Shown one piece after another: positions 34,901 to 46,994 of a stretch of DNA of 64,000 nt (its first letter is position 1; each line of letters starts with the position of its first letter). This stretch comes from Hymenolepis diminuta (taxonomy: Eukaryota > Platyhelminthes > Cestoda > Cyclophyllidea > Hymenolepididae). A program made the position numbers and the translations under genes. The DNA is taken from contig CAADRB010000055.1 in the NCBI GenBank assembly GCA_900708905.1, positions 842,495-906,494 on the forward strand. The letters are read 5' to 3'. The notes under the pieces were generated by a model. That model was not told the origin of the DNA and searched no databases. It saw nothing but the letters and a program-made list of their open reading frames with translations.

Positions 34901-37900
34901 AAAAAACATTACTCTAGTGTTACTGTCACCTGAAAAAGTATTAGCCTAGCGAATTTTCTCCGTTCTATATTGTTATCTCCAGCTTTCACTGTTCGAGACT
35001 CTGAACTGTGTTCTCTACAAAAGGTAGCTTTCTGAAGCTATTTTACATATTGTGCATCGTTGAGGTGTATTAAGCGATGGGAATGGCTTTCGGTACTTGC
35101 TAACATAAACCAACAACAGTCAAGCCAAGTGATAGCTCTCATTCATGATCAATTCTTTGTGAATGCTTTATCTTCACTTTTGTATGTGTATCATGGAATT
35201 TTTGTTCTTAACCTTGTCGTCTACCATTTAGTTAATGCTACATGAGTTATGTATTTCTCTTATAACTTTTTTTTAATTGAATGGCTAAGATTGGCGTTTC
35301 ATGTTCTATGCAGGTTAACTCAATACAAGTCCTTATACAATATTTTATACGTCGCAGATTTTAATATGACATTGTCGTTGTTATGTGGGTAATGTTGCAT
35401 TGTTTTCCTGCGTTCATTTATCAGCACTCATAAATAGCGCGAATGTTCCCATTTGATTTAGTCTTTGAGTTTTATTTAGGAGTCATATTTAAATATGTTT
35501 TTTAAGATTTTACCTTTTACATTTTGCGCGGGCAATAATTTAATTCTTTTATTCCGACTTCATAAAATGTTTTTCATAATATTAGCTAAGGAAAATTTTC
35601 ATATTATGATTGTTCTGCAGCCATAGTTAGTGTCACATAATTTCGCGACAGATTTATTCTTTTTCCAGTGCTTGATTTCGTACTTTCAGTTGAAATAAAT
35701 AAATAAATAAGAGTTTGGATTGTGAGCTTTGAAAAATTCTACTTTATACCGGGTGTTTAGCTAATTACTTATTTCAAGGTCATGTGTTTAACTTGACTAC
35801 TGATTGTTTTTATAAACGCGCGTACTTTATTTTCGTGGGCTAGATTGAAAAATATGAGACCTGCAACTTCGCGGGATTCTCTGCTTGCTACTAATCGTCC
35901 TAGAAGGAAATGTTGTGCAATTTGTCGCTATTCTTTTAGAAAGTAATCACTCGAGTGTTTATTTTGTTAATTTATTGAATTTATTATCTTTTGAATTTAG
36001 TTCATATACGTATTTCTAACTAATGTTTTAGTTTCTTTAAAAATTGCTGTTCATCATGTAAACGGAAGAAGGAATATCACTCTCGAACGGTCTGCATTGG
36101 ACGTCCCAACCGTATTCATAATTTACCTCCCAATGTCATCAAGAATAACAAATACAACATCTTTACTTTTATCCCCCTCGTAAGTTACTTTTCTTTCTGT
36201 ATTTTTTTGAAAAATTTTTACTGGAAGATTTTAATTGTGTCTTTTTGTTTTAGGTACTGCTTGAACAATTCAGTGTTTTCCTAAATCTAATTTTCCTCAT
36301 CATGGCCTGTTCACAATTCATCGAACCACTTCGAGTTGGTTACCTATACACTTATTGGGCACCTCTGGGTTTTGTAATCATCGTTACTATGCTTAGAGAA
36401 GCTGTTGACGACATACGTCGATGGTGTCGTGATAGAGAAGTTAATAACACTCTCTACACCAAAATCATTCGAATGGGACAGACAACTCTCACTAGCGCTA
36501 AGATACAGGTGTGTTAGCTTTAAATTGCATATGCTAATTATTATCTATGAATCGTCTTTGCTTTGCTTGATATTGCCTCTTAAGTTGAATCGGAATTTAT
36601 GTGCTACTTATTATCAGTGGTTGGTAATAGTTAATCGCCATATCTATCAACGATGCAATCTCATGTCGTTGCATGTAAGCTCATTAGTTGATTTATCTTT
36701 TTGTGTGCTTAAGCGTTAGAATGCGCTTTTCTTTAAGTGGTTACGTGAGATCGGTGTTGGTCGTGTGTTTGTGTGATTTTGTTATTACATGTGAATTTTT
36801 TTTTGACAAAATATTGAGAAATAGTCCGTCTTTATTATTATAGGTGACGACGTTTCTATCCGAAATATTTGTTTTGGAAATTTAATGTTAATACGTTAAT
36901 GATTATTTTAGTGATAACTGATTAATTGTTTCATTGATGCCATAATATTAATAGGTTAGTGTTAATTTTTAAGGGGGATTAATATATGACGTTTTATCAT
37001 TTATAAAAGACTTATTAAGGTCTTTAACAGGTCGTATTTTTGTCTAATGAAAATATTTCTTAAGCAAATATTACACATCGTTTCCAAGGTTCAAACATGC
37101 AATTATTCGTTCAATTCTAAATGACATGCTTATTGTATTAAATAAATGCAATGTCGTCTTTGAACATACTTAATTATGCAGTGTTAGTTTTGATGAAATG
37201 GAATCTATGCATTACGAAATCTGTCATGCGTCACATTTAGGATCACTAAACAAGGATTTTCGTATAAATCCTATTTCGAAGCTCATTATTCCAATAAAAT
37301 TTAACACAAAATTCCTGAGGAGTTGGGTTATTTGGTATTTCAAACTGTCCTAATTTACTGACAGTTCCCGAAATAAATAGATGCCTTGTGTTACCTTATT
37401 CTTACATTTATGCTCCCCTTCCGATTCCCTTATGATATACGCTTATTTAATCTAATTCCACCTTAGTTAACTTGTTTCTAATGTTTGTTGTTTTTACCTT
37501 TGGGACCAATGCTCTCAGTAGACGTGTTGTTTGCTCTTCTTAATTATGCCTAAACGGTTAAACGTTCAATATGGTTTCACGCTGAGTGACTAAGACTATC
37601 TCCATACTATTCAGACGTCTCCTCTGATTACCGTTTAAACTACTCGGCGTTTGTAATACGTAATAGGTTGCATATTGAAATTACTCATGTGACCGTATAT
37701 ACGTGATATAGAAATAGTCAAGTTATTATTAAGGGGCTCAAATCGAACCCGAAAGGTGAAATAGAATTGGGATGATCAGAGTTGGTCTCAGGTCATAAGT
37801 CATTGTTTACTTCTTAATCCATTGAATCATTTAACGATAATTTCAATAAATAATAAAGGGGAAGGGGTCAGGAAGATTTTGAGAGTAAAGTCAAAGCATC

Positions 37901-40900
37901 AGAGAGTTCTGCTTTACTGGATTCAGGTTATGCAATGTTTACTTAATGGATGATGAATATTTCGAAACTCAAATTTCATCCAATGAATTACTGAGCAAAT
38001 TTCTGTCTACGAATTTCAATGCTTATTGACTTGCTGTTTAAATATGATAATCAGTCTTATTACTTCTTTTTTTCTTTCAAAAACAGAAAAATGGTATCGT
38101 TTACATGATATCATTATAGCACAGCTGAGATAACTAAAAATTGTTAACTCCGATCCTATTTTCTTTGCACATATTTCTCTAGTTTCAAGCCCTAATGATG
38201 TTCGTCGTTAGTTTGCATTATTTATGATAATCATGTTAAGATAGTGTGTTGAATTAGATTCAAATTACCCCGATCAATTGATTTAAGTAGGAATTAGAAA
38301 TTTCGTTTTACGCACAATGTCTCATTGGGACATGTTGGGAATTTTCAACATGACAATACCTTCCCCTTTGTTAGAATGGCCTGAATCTGATTGCATATTT
38401 GTCTTGTAGGTTGGAGACATAATAATCCTTCACAAGAATCAGAGAGTACCCGCCGATATGGTTCTTCTCTGGACTTCCGAACCCAACGGTTCCTGTTTCA
38501 TTCGAACTGATCAGTTGGACGGAGAGACGGACTGGAAACTCCGTACAGCCATCCCAGTGACCCAACAAATTGTACACGAGTCGGGTCGTCCTGAAAGTCT
38601 CTTCGATATCCAGGCTCAAATCTACGCGGAAGCGCCCAACATGCGTATCCACAATTTTGAGGGAACCTTCGCCAGAACGGATATAATCGGAGGTGGGGAT
38701 TCAGGTGGTACTTCTAACGATTCCATGGAGAATGAAGCTTCGTTGAGTGTTGATCAGACCCTCTGGTCAAACACTGTTTTAGCTACTGGCACTGCAGTGG
38801 GTATTGTGATCTACTGCGGTTCAGAGACTCGTGCTGTTATGAACTCCAGCAAGCCGCATACGAAAACAGGACATATTGACAAGGAGATCAATAATATTAC
38901 AAAGCTCCTATTCATCTTTGTGGTCATTCTTGCTCTTGTCATGGTGGCACTGAAGGGTTTTAAGGGTGCTTATTATATCTACTACTGGAGATTCTTCCTC
39001 CTCTTCTCCTACATTATTCCCCTTGCGTAGGTTATTTGCGCTAATGAGTCCTTTTATGTTATTTGTTTATTTGTCGTGCCACTGATTCTGTGAATAATTT
39101 CTTAGTATAATTTGATGTCCGACTACTTACTGTGATTCTGACTGACCCACTTTTTAGTCAGTTCGTTTTAAATTTGGTGGACTTGCATATTAAATAGTGT
39201 GTTTCTTCCCCGTTTGGTTTTAAGAGTCTAGGCAGGTAAAAAAACATTCGATTGACTCCTGATGTTGCTAAGTACATCCTTTTATTAGTTTTACATTACC
39301 TGCAGGAGAGGGTGAGGTTGTACATGAGTATTTAGGCGATGTACTATTGGGATTACGCGTTGGAGGTCCAAATTAACTGTCTGATCCTGAGAATAATTTC
39401 TGGGACATACTAGATGAAAATAAAAGTGAGAAGTATATGGTCAATTTCGATATTTCGACTTTATTTTTTATCTTTACCTAACGTTTTCGATCCTCTAGTT
39501 CAGTAATATTCATGTTCCACTTCATAAACATGTAACTATAACTTTACCCGACCACAGTATGACTAATTTTAAACTATTCTGGGTGCTCAAATGTTAAATT
39601 TAGAGATTCAAGGGTTACCAGCAAGTCCTGTCAGCTATACTGAATCATCATATCCATCCGTTTGTTCTTGATAATCAGTCAGCTTTCATTTCTGCGTATA
39701 TTCTGATTATTTTCAGTCCTAGCTGCACACACTGATATTGCTTGCATAAATCTTCTTGACCGTCAGCCATATAATGGTTAACGTACTCATCTGCTAAATC
39801 CGGGGAACAGAATGACCGACCTAACTGATTAAGGCTAGTTAACAAAGAGGTTTGGCAAAAAGTCCACTTTCCCATCAGGGAGATTGTATGATGCTAATCC
39901 TTTTCTCAAAATGAGTGCTGTGACACGCTTTCCTAAATGACTTTGTGAGTTAACAATTTATTATTGTAATATCGATTTCCTCGGTATCTGGCCGCATGAT
40001 AAAGATGGTGATTTGAGTAGAGTTGGCTTTGTCGTTTCGTAAAGTGTGCCTCGGTTATCTGCTGAATCAGTTGCAGTTGATGTGTTCTCTCTTGTTCTTC
40101 TATATGTAGTTTCCAAAATCTTTATATCATCTTTACTGTATAATTATCTCTCTGCCTCTTTAGTTTGCGCGTGAATCTTGACATGGCCAAGGTCGTCTAC
40201 TCCTTCATGATCAATCAAGACAAAGGTCTACCCGGTTGTGTAGTTCGTAGTACTACAATCCCAGAAGAGCTAGGTCGCGTCACATATCTCCTTTCAGATA
40301 AAACTGGGACCCTAACACAAAACGAAATGGTATTCAAGAAACTCCACTTGGGCAGTGTAGCTTTTGCACCTGACTCAATGGATGAGTTGACCGATACCCT
40401 TCGTCGTTATTACGACACGGCTGCCAAAGAAGGCGACGCAACAGCGATCAAGCAATTGCGAAAAACGGGAGATGAGGTGTTAGTTGAGGCTGTGTTAGCA
40501 ATTGCACTCTGTCATAATGTCACGCCAATGAGTGATGATGATGGTGTGAGAGGTGTCGAGAACGCTTCCTCTCAAGAGAAAGAATTGGGAGATTATAATG
40601 AATTTGCTCAACCGGTGGGATATCAGGCCAGCTCGCCGGATGAAGTCGCATTGGTTACTTGGACTGCTTCAGTGGGAATTACGTTGATTCATAGAGATCA
40701 ACAAATGATGGCGCTCAGACTACCCAATGGCAAGTCAACAAAATTCTACTAAACTTGACTGTACTTTTGTCTGTTAATGAAAATGTGACAATGACTAGAA
40801 CACATTAATTCTCAGATAGTTTATAATCGGTAGTTCGTTTTTCTTACAAGGGTTTACTTTTCCTTAAAGTTTGCTCTATATTGACAGCCTGTTGGCACAG

Positions 40901-43900
40901 TTCATCCTGTGTACCTTCGAAAATTTCGAGGAGTTCTCCCAGATTCTAGGTCGATTTTTTGTTTGAGTGTCAGTATATATAATCAGACGAGGATTTTAAG
41001 GTCGGAGATAACCTTTTCTTTAAGAAATGTAGGCTGAGTGGATTAATTTTTTTCCAGGTTTTACCCAGGAAGGAGGCAGTTGAATGATTTATTACTTTTC
41101 AACTACTTCTGAACTTATTTTCTAGCAGGTTGAACACCGAATATAAAATGGTTAATAATTTATCCTTTTTTTGATGAGTTTCATTATAGCTATCTAACAG
41201 TAACAGTAAGTTGTTCTATTATGAGTCTTGGCTTTCATCTTACGCTGGTTACAAATTATTTCTGATATAAGCAATGAAATTAATTCAGAGGTCTCGAGAG
41301 GGAACACTTCTTCGCTAGATTGTGCGTAAATGTATTGTGCAATTACAATTATTTAGATAGACGAATGAGAAGTCAAATCGTACTAGACTCGTCGTGTTTC
41401 AAAGGGAGTCTATCACATAGTTGTCCAATTTTAAAATCCTTTTAGAGTCCAGGATTGATGATTGTGAGAGGAGTTCTTCGCAGATTATTTCTACAAGAAC
41501 GCTGTAGTAATTAGGTTAGTCGTACTAAATGTACCACTTGACATAATCTTTCGGTGAGTCCCTCGCTACAATAGTTTACTTTCAGCTCAGTGCCCAATAA
41601 GCTCTGTTCAGTAATTTAACTAATTCAGCTAACAATTTTGATGTATCTTTTCCACACCTTTCTAATCATATTATTACTCATTATTCCTATTTGTGAAGTG
41701 TATCTAATGTATGAGAAGCATTTGGCAATAAGAAAACTACGCCTTAATTTTTCGCCTCTTGTCTCTAAGGAGACTCCGGATCAATTATTCACATTATTAA
41801 ATGATGATGCATTATTACAGGTATTTAATCGTGTAAAAGTATCGTATTCCTACCACATATCAATTTTAAATGGTCAAATTATTGCAATAAGGAAAGAATT
41901 TCGAAGAATTTTTTTAAAAACTCCAAGTTAGTCAGATTGATTAAATCAGTGATTAACACTGATTTAATTTTCAGTAGTAACACTCAAGGCCCTTAGTAGA
42001 TGCGAATAATTTCTAACTGAGGTAGAGGGAACTTACCTTGGAGTCATTCTTGTTATATAAGAATATCGCATTCCTTCACCTCCTTTCAGTGTGGTTGGTC
42101 ATCCACTTTCATGACTTGGTTTAATACACATGCTCACTGATCACTGTACCACTTTCGAACGATACCCCAATACCTTTCCTAACATCTGGGTGGTACCACG
42201 TTGATGCAAGTATTGACGCTTCCGGAATCATCAAAATTGTGAAATGCTTAAATTTAACATCATAAGTAAAATAATTAGGATCATTTAATGCTGTCTTTTT
42301 TAGTGAGTCAGATTTCCTGAATATAATTAGGAATCGCACTAATCTCCGGGTATGGCTTTAATTTTATTAAGTTGAGTAGTGAAATTCCAATAATTTATTG
42401 ATTAATGCCTTAAAGTTGTTGATCCCAGATCATTAATTGGCATGGCTTTAAAATCTACCGTTAATTGAAAGGGACACTAATAATGATTGATACTGATCTC
42501 TGAGGAGTGATCTAACGAGCTTTTACTGTTATAGATGGATGCTAAGAGCGTTATTTTCAGTTATAACTGAAAATAGTACCGGTTCTGTGAAAGTTTTCAC
42601 TTTTATTTGTCACGTGACATTTTTATTGTCCTTGCAGGTGCGACTGTGGCTTACGATATTCTCCAACTCTTCCCCTTCACTTCTGAGGCGAAAAGAATGG
42701 GCATTGTGGTTCGTGAACGCAAAAGCAGACAAATCCAATTCTACTCCAAAGGTGCTGATGCTGTCATGGCCAAGTTGGTCCACTACACTCCCTGGATGGA
42801 AGACGAGGCTGGAAATTTGGCTCGTGAAGGTCTGCGAACTCTTGTTGTCGCTCATCGTGAACTCACTGAAGAACAATATGCTGATTTTGCCCAAAGGTGT
42901 GTGCTGATTTACTCATTCTGCTGAAATGTGTTTAAGCTGTTGTGCTAATTTTATGATTTATTTACTAGGTATCATCAGGCTACAATGAGTATTACTGATC
43001 GTGCTGGAAAGGTTCAAGCGGCTATTGCCGTGCTGGAAACGGATCTTCAACTTCTATGCCTGACTGGTGTGGAGGATAAACTGCAAGAAGGCGTAAGTTT
43101 ACTTCATTTAACTGCTCTTAATATTCATTTATAAATTTTCTTTTTATTTTAAAAAAGTGTTAAGATCCTCTGACATTGATATATGACTTAAGGTGAAAGT
43201 GTTTTACTCTATTGCTCTCTTTTAATATTCCTTATTTCTTTCTACTTCCAGGTTCGACCAACGTTAGAAACCCTACGTAACGCTGGTATCAAAGTTTGGA
43301 TGTTGACAGGCGACAAGTTGGAAACTGCCGAGTGTATTGCCAAGTCATCTCGTCTAGTTCCACATGGACAAGCACTGCATATCTTCCAACCGATTACAGG
43401 TCGTTCCGAGGCCCATCTGCAGTTGAATTCGTTCCGTCGACATTGTGATCTGCCTTTGGTCATTACTGGATCATCATTGGAGGTGAGAAGTTCTTAAATA
43501 AGATTAAAAACCCCAGAGGTTGTTGAAAGGGTATGGTCTATAATTTCTTGGTTAAAAGAAGACATCTGAGACACTGGCTTGTTATGGGATGGATACAACT
43601 TCATAAAATTACTCATACATTTTGATTGCTGAGAAGTTTCTTGATTTGTCTTTTTAATGTGACAATTTTGTACATTTTGAACGACATTTTGTAAAAGCCG
43701 CCTTCATTTTTCAAGACATCGATTTCTATTGGTAGAATAAGAAATTAATGGAGACTTTTTGAAAAAATGAACAGTAGAGGAAGAAAGACTTGTCTTAAAG
43801 TTTAGCAGTCTTTTAGAATCTCCTGAAGTTGAACACTGCTAATTAAATACCGCGTTAAAGCAAGCGACTATAAAAGTGTTGTGTTTAACAGATTTATAAT

Positions 43901-46900
43901 TGCTACCAGCCAATTCTGGGACCAGCATATTGTAAACCACTAATGTTATAAGTTAACTGAAACATTACTTTCAAGAATTTCCATTCCAATATAATTGATT
44001 GTCCCAGTTTAATATCGAAATTAGCTCGTTAGCAAAGTTCGAATATCAAATTTGAATGAAGTTTGCAAGTGCCTATGATTTAATAAGGGATTTCAAAATT
44101 TTAAATTGTTTCTAAACAAATTTTGACTTCCTGAATGTCTTCAGGATCTGCCCCTTATCTGCTAGTTTTGCTTTATAATATTGATGTCAACTAAATAACA
44201 GTTCGGTTGCAATGCTTGTTGTTTAGATGTCCACATTAGCTAAACTCGCCACTTCATCCCTTTCAGATGTGTCTCCGTTACTATGAGGTTGAATTCTTGG
44301 AACTGATCCGTCAGTGTCCTGCCGTGGTTGTATGTCGTTGCTCACCCACCCAGAAAGCCGGAATCGCCAAACTTCTCAAAGCTAATATAAAAGGTGCCGT
44401 GGTTGCTGCGATTGGTGATGGTGGTAATGATGTCTCAATGATCCAAGCTGCTCACGTCGGTATCGGTATTGTTGGCAAGGAAGGTCGTCAAGCCTCTCTG
44501 GCATCCGATTTCTCCATCACACAGTTCTCGCACATCGCTAGATTGCTCCTTGTTCATGGAAGAAATACCTACAAGAACACGGCTTCTCTGTCACAATTCA
44601 TCATTCACAGAGGTGAGATGATTTGTCGACTTATAGGTTAATTAGTGAGGCAATATAGTCTCATTTTTTGACTCAATCATATCACAGAAATGAACTCTTC
44701 CATGGTTCGTGGAAGAAATTCCCATTTCATTGTTTATTTTGGTACCTACTTATAGTCCGTTTAAGTAGGCAAGTCAGTATTGTTAGCATTCGCGATTCTC
44801 AATCACATTTCCCACGTATCTTCAACCTTTTTCTAGAGTCTCACTTAGAAACGATTAAGCGGTATTATATTGTTGTTGTTTTTTTTCAGGTTGTATAATC
44901 ACAGTGATGCAGATTATCTTCTCCGCCATCTTTTATATTGTGTCGGTGGCCCTTTTCCCTGGTTTCTTGATGGTCGGTTACGCCACAATTTTCACCATGT
45001 TCCCCGTCTTCTCCTTGATACTTGACAAGGACGTCCCTGACAACGTTGCAATAACGTATCCCGAGCTCTACAAAGATCTGGCCAAGGGTCGCGAGCTTAC
45101 ATTCAAAACGTTCTTCATTTGGCTGGTCATTAGCATCTACCAGGGTGAGTTGTGTTCTCTAAAATAGACTGTATTTGAAGGGTATTGGTTCTGCTGTTTT
45201 TTAGTATTGAGGATAACGGGTATTTCCAAGCATGAAATTTTAATGGTGCGCAACACCGCCCTCTAACTCAGAGATAAAAGAAAGGAGGAATTGTCACGAC
45301 TTTACGGAATGTATAATATTTAAAGAATTCGGATTAATTTTACTGAATTGCAGTCAATCAAAAGTTATATGTAAGAGCTACGAAGTAGATGTTTTTCATG
45401 GACTCTATCTGAGGTGACCACTATAATTTATTGCTACTAGTCATAGTTTTCACCTTTTTCTGAATACTCAACGGGCCCGAGATCGCAAAAGGAAAGAAAT
45501 ACTAGTTTTTAAGAAAAAGGTTGTGCGAAAACTTGGAAAATGGAAATCTATCATATATTTGTTATTAGTAGTCCTTATCACCTGTTTCTGCTAGCCTTAG
45601 TAACAGCCTTGATTTCTAGCCATCCTCCCAGACCCAGAGAACGAAGACAAGTTCGTTTTAACGCAACAAAGACGTTGCTTCTAATGCTAATTGGAATGCC
45701 TTCACTATTAAACCGCTAACATTGAAGCCTGAGATGGTTAAAGCTCCTTCTCCCAAAGTTCGAAGACGGAAGAGAGGCTGAATACGTGGATATGTGGCTT
45801 GGTAGTTTGTTTACCACAAAATATTAACAGATAATGGGCCTAGATTGAGATCAGCCAATGAATTCAGAGAAAAAGTAAGACTGTAGAGGTGTTTCCCAAT
45901 TAGAGAAGTCACCGTTAGTTTGATGATCGGGATCGGTTATAATCTCTTCGCTTTATAAAGAACGTAAATCTTCTACATGCAACTAAGGTGAGACGCAGAT
46001 TATGTTCACATAATGAATGCTAGGGAATCGCTGTAAACTCAGTTACAAGTTAGGAGGACTAATATGCATGCTTTATTGCTTCAAATCATTATTTTTTCCT
46101 TTGCCTTTTCAGGTAGTGTAATCATGTACGGCGCTCTGCTGCTCTTTGATCAGGACTTTATCCACGTGGTCTCCATAACATTCACCTCAGTGCTGCTCAC
46201 TGAACTTCTCATGGTTGCTCTCACCATTCACACTTGGCACATTGTGATGATTCTGGCGGAGCTTGCCAGTCTGGCTATCTATGTTGTCGCTTTGGTCGTC
46301 TTCAAGTCATTCTTCGGTAAGTACTGTGACACATTTTTCATTTGTTGCTTAACCCTATTTTTCTATTGTTTTCATTTAATTATTCTTGTTATCCTTAAAT
46401 ACCACTGTACACATTGCGCAAACATATTTAGATTAAATATTACTCAAAATGAGCACACTGCTGGTCGATATAAAAGTTTGCCAAGTTATTGGTCCACGTT
46501 TAATGAAAGGCCTGGAACCACATTGATTAAGATTGATCAATAGAGGAGGGTAGCGCAGTGCCAGCTTCTCCAGTAATGCTATTTGTATGAACAATGGAAA
46601 ATGAAGTGTTGTGGTTGGATTAACCGAACAGTATTGGGTGGACGCCATAAGATGAATTACTTAGTTTATAATGTGATAGAATTTAGCCTTCGAATAAGAG
46701 GCCTTGGCTATCCCTATGTGGACTTGCTCATACAGAAATACATACACCTACGTATGACACGTTGTTGAACAGTGAATGGACAATAACAATCGAAATTTTC
46801 CAAATTGGTTTGAAATCTCGTTTGCATTGGTTTAAGTTAATTGCTATATTTCTTTCACAGATCAAGCCTTCCTTCTGACATGGAACTTTGTTTGGAAGGT

Positions 46901-46994
46901 ATTTGCCATTACAGGAGTGAGCTGTATTCCATTAGTCATCCTGAAGGGCATTCGAATGAAACTTCGACCACCAATCTACTCCAAGCTGCGATGA
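22741..46994 (+). CDS. ATP9: Class-9 P4-ATPase (ATP9A/ATP9B/Neo1-type putative phospholipid flippase), 1126 aa, 12 exons
   Basis: Twelve exons (listed separately) join with matching phases into 3381 nt including TGA. Family evidence: the ATP9-specific run [14 protein letters not shown]; the actuator-domain DGET (residues 252-255); the phosphorylation motif DKTGT with Asp466; PEELG; the nucleotide-binding KGAD (Lys647); the hinge motif GDGGND (864-869) followed by VSMIQAA; and the C-terminal membrane domain ending RPPIYSKLR. The length is close to human ATP9B (about 1147 aa). Class-9 P4-ATPases act in Golgi and endosomal membranes and are regarded as not needing a CDC50 subunit. The precise lipid is not settled, so I infer only phospholipid flipping. 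The usual P4 motif PISL in membrane helix 4 reads PLAL (419-422). Intron 1 (13 kb) carries the right arm of the inverted repeat, and intron 5 is GC-AG. Human has two paralogues; I cannot assign this one to A or B. Confidence 0.97.
22983..30707 (+). other. ATP9 intron 1, proximal part
   Basis: AT-rich DNA. Several apparent open frames at 24038-24827 are low-complexity Leu/Ile/Phe-rich. One SINE-like family C copy lies near 29690-29870. A GTTTCATTCCTGGG B-box-like motif at about 28787 is isolated and gives no tRNA fold. No exon recognised. Confidence 0.5.
29690..29870 (-). repeat. Family C repeat, tRNA-like SINE copy 3
   Basis: Read on the minus strand it has GGTTCAATTCT (plus 29795-29805), a good B-box match, followed by ATCCAGTGAATGGAATGGCC. 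The latter is shared with copies 1 and 2. Confidence 0.5.
31012..31790 (+). other. Coding-like decayed insertion splitting the duplicated gene X exon 2
   Basis: Present only in the right arm, between CTTAAC and AGAG. After an acceptor-like TTTCTACAG (31048-31056) an open frame runs [13 protein letters not shown], a Thr run, then [10 protein letters not shown] to a TAG (about 31228) and stays readable past it. A second frame continues over about 31302-31496 ([17 protein letters not shown] and onward). The protein-like composition broken by stops and a frame change suggests a processed pseudogene or retroelement remnant. Family not recognised. Confidence 0.45.
31791..32691 (+). pseudogene. Truncated copy of gene X (exons 2-3) in ATP9 intron 1
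   Basis: Lacks exon 1. Exon 2 is cut by the 780-bp insertion and resumes at about 31800, in frame with the [15 protein letters not shown] block, ending at the same AGA|GTAAGT donor (32104). Exon 3 (32596-32691) is intact. The amino-acid changes are concentrated before and in the membrane segment; from the KPIKVTLTI block onward it is identical to gene X. Because introns are retained, this is a DNA-level duplication, not a retrocopy. It is in sense orientation with ATP9, so it could be spliced into ATP9 transcripts. Confidence 0.6.
32304..32325. repeat. (GTA)6 microsatellite in the right arm
   Basis: Same unit number as its counterpart at 10344-10364. Confidence 0.85.
33363..33424 (+). other. 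G-rich tract with quadruplex potential
   Basis: Repeated GGGTGG/GGTGGG units over about 60 nt, with many runs of two to five G. The complementary C-rich tract is at 9245-9306 in the left arm. Confidence 0.6.
34076..34172 (+). repeat. Partial third copy of an inverted-repeat segment
   Basis: AGAATTGAACCTC, TAGGTCTCTACGTTATTGTGTGTGA and GAGAATTGCCTACTTGATTG repeat the sequence at 33249-33345 in the same orientation, about 830 bp away, with scattered differences. Confidence 0.7.
34173..36031 (+). other. ATP9 intron 1, distal part
   Basis: No exon or repeat family recognised. AT-rich with a short AAATAAATAAATAAA run near 35695-35711. Confidence 0.5.
36032..36179 (+). CDS. ATP9: ATP9 exon 2
   Basis: Residues 81-130, [16 protein letters not shown] and onward to [11 protein letters not shown], the conserved segment leading into helix 1. 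The acceptor is GTTTTAG and the donor GTAAGT. Too short for a long open frame. Confidence 0.95.
36254..36508 (+). CDS. ATP9: ATP9 exon 3
   Basis: Residues 131-215: membrane helices 1 and 2 with [14 protein letters not shown], then the start of the actuator domain ([10 protein letters not shown]). It is preceded by a 74-bp intron. Confidence 0.97.
36509..38409 (+). other. ATP9 intron 3 (1.9 kb)
   Basis: GT-AG. It contains a minus-strand GGGTTCGATTTG B-box-like motif near 37738-37749 in a sequence that may be another degraded SINE. Nothing coding. Confidence 0.5.
38410..39026 (+). CDS. ATP9: ATP9 exon 4
   Basis: Residues 216-420 plus two bases. The actuator domain includes [11 protein letters not shown], and membrane helices 3 and 4 end IIPL. 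A 16-residue Gly/Ser/Asn-rich insert follows FARTDII compared with the vertebrate proteins. The donor is GTAGGT. Confidence 0.97.
39027..40163 (+). other. ATP9 intron 4 (1.1 kb)
   Basis: GT-AG. No coding or RNA feature recognised. The minus-strand open frame at 39675-39875 has no support. Confidence 0.6.
40164..40729 (+). CDS. ATP9: ATP9 exon 5
   Basis: Residues 421-609 plus one base. It holds LRVNLDM, PEELG, the catalytic [11 protein letters not shown] and the start of the nucleotide-binding domain up to [12 protein letters not shown]. It ends AATG before a GCAAGT donor. Using that donor the next exon restores [14 protein letters not shown]; reading through gives a stop after 10 codons. Confidence 0.95.
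40730..40735 (+). other. Non-canonical GC splice donor (ATP9 intron 5)
   Basis: ATG|GCAAGT, the usual GC-AG donor consensus. The intron is 40730-42637, ending TTGCAG. No GT within the vicinity restores the protein. Confidence 0.88.
40730..42637 (+). other. ATP9 intron 5 (1.9 kb, GC-AG)
   Basis: Contains a plus-strand open frame, 41638-41931 ([16 protein letters not shown] and onward, then a charged stretch). It is probably chance, because the ATP9 protein is continuous without it. Confidence 0.6.
42638..42896 (+). CDS. ATP9: ATP9 exon 6
   Basis: Residues 610-695: [14 protein letters not shown], the nucleotide-site KGAD (Lys647) and [14 protein letters not shown]. The acceptor is CTTGCAG. 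Confidence 0.97.
42969..43092 (+). CDS. ATP9: ATP9 exon 7
   Basis: Residues 696-737, ending [14 protein letters not shown]. It is preceded by a 72-bp intron. Confidence 0.95.
43252..43482 (+). CDS. ATP9: ATP9 exon 8
   Basis: Residues 738-814: [32 protein letters not shown], and the [10 protein letters not shown] block. The donor is GTGAGA. Confidence 0.97.
43483..44266 (+). other. ATP9 intron 8 (784 bp)
   Basis: GT-AG intron. Nothing else seen. Confidence 0.6.
44267..44612 (+). CDS. ATP9: ATP9 exon 9
   Basis: Residues 815-929. It includes [14 protein letters not shown] and the phosphorylation-domain hinge [13 protein letters not shown], then [11 protein letters not shown] and the start of helix 5. 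Confidence 0.98.
44890..45144 (+). CDS. ATP9: ATP9 exon 10
   Basis: Residues 930-1014: membrane helices 5 to 7 with [19 protein letters not shown] and [19 protein letters not shown]. The donor is GTGAGT. Confidence 0.97.
45145..46112 (+). other. ATP9 intron 10 (968 bp)
   Basis: GT-AG intron. A stretch near 45620-45715 reads without stops for about 30 codons after a CCTCCCAG acceptor-like site, but has no donor in phase. Likely chance. Confidence 0.5.
46113..46316 (+). CDS. ATP9: ATP9 exon 11
   Basis: Residues 1015-1082: helices 8 and 9 with [16 protein letters not shown]. The donor is GTAAGT. Confidence 0.96.
46317..46860 (+). other. ATP9 intron 11 (544 bp)
   Basis: GT-AG intron. Nothing else seen. 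Confidence 0.6.
46861..46994 (+). CDS. ATP9: ATP9 exon 12 (C terminus)
   Basis: Residues 1083-1126 and TGA at 46992-46994. It reads [34 protein letters not shown], matching the family C terminus. The acceptor is TTTCACAG. The overlapping open frame at 46841-47155 is out of frame. Confidence 0.95.

Noticed and set aside
36405..36719. 104-codon frame overlapping ATP9 exon 3
   Set aside because: Out-of-frame shadow of the ATP9 exon running into intron 3.
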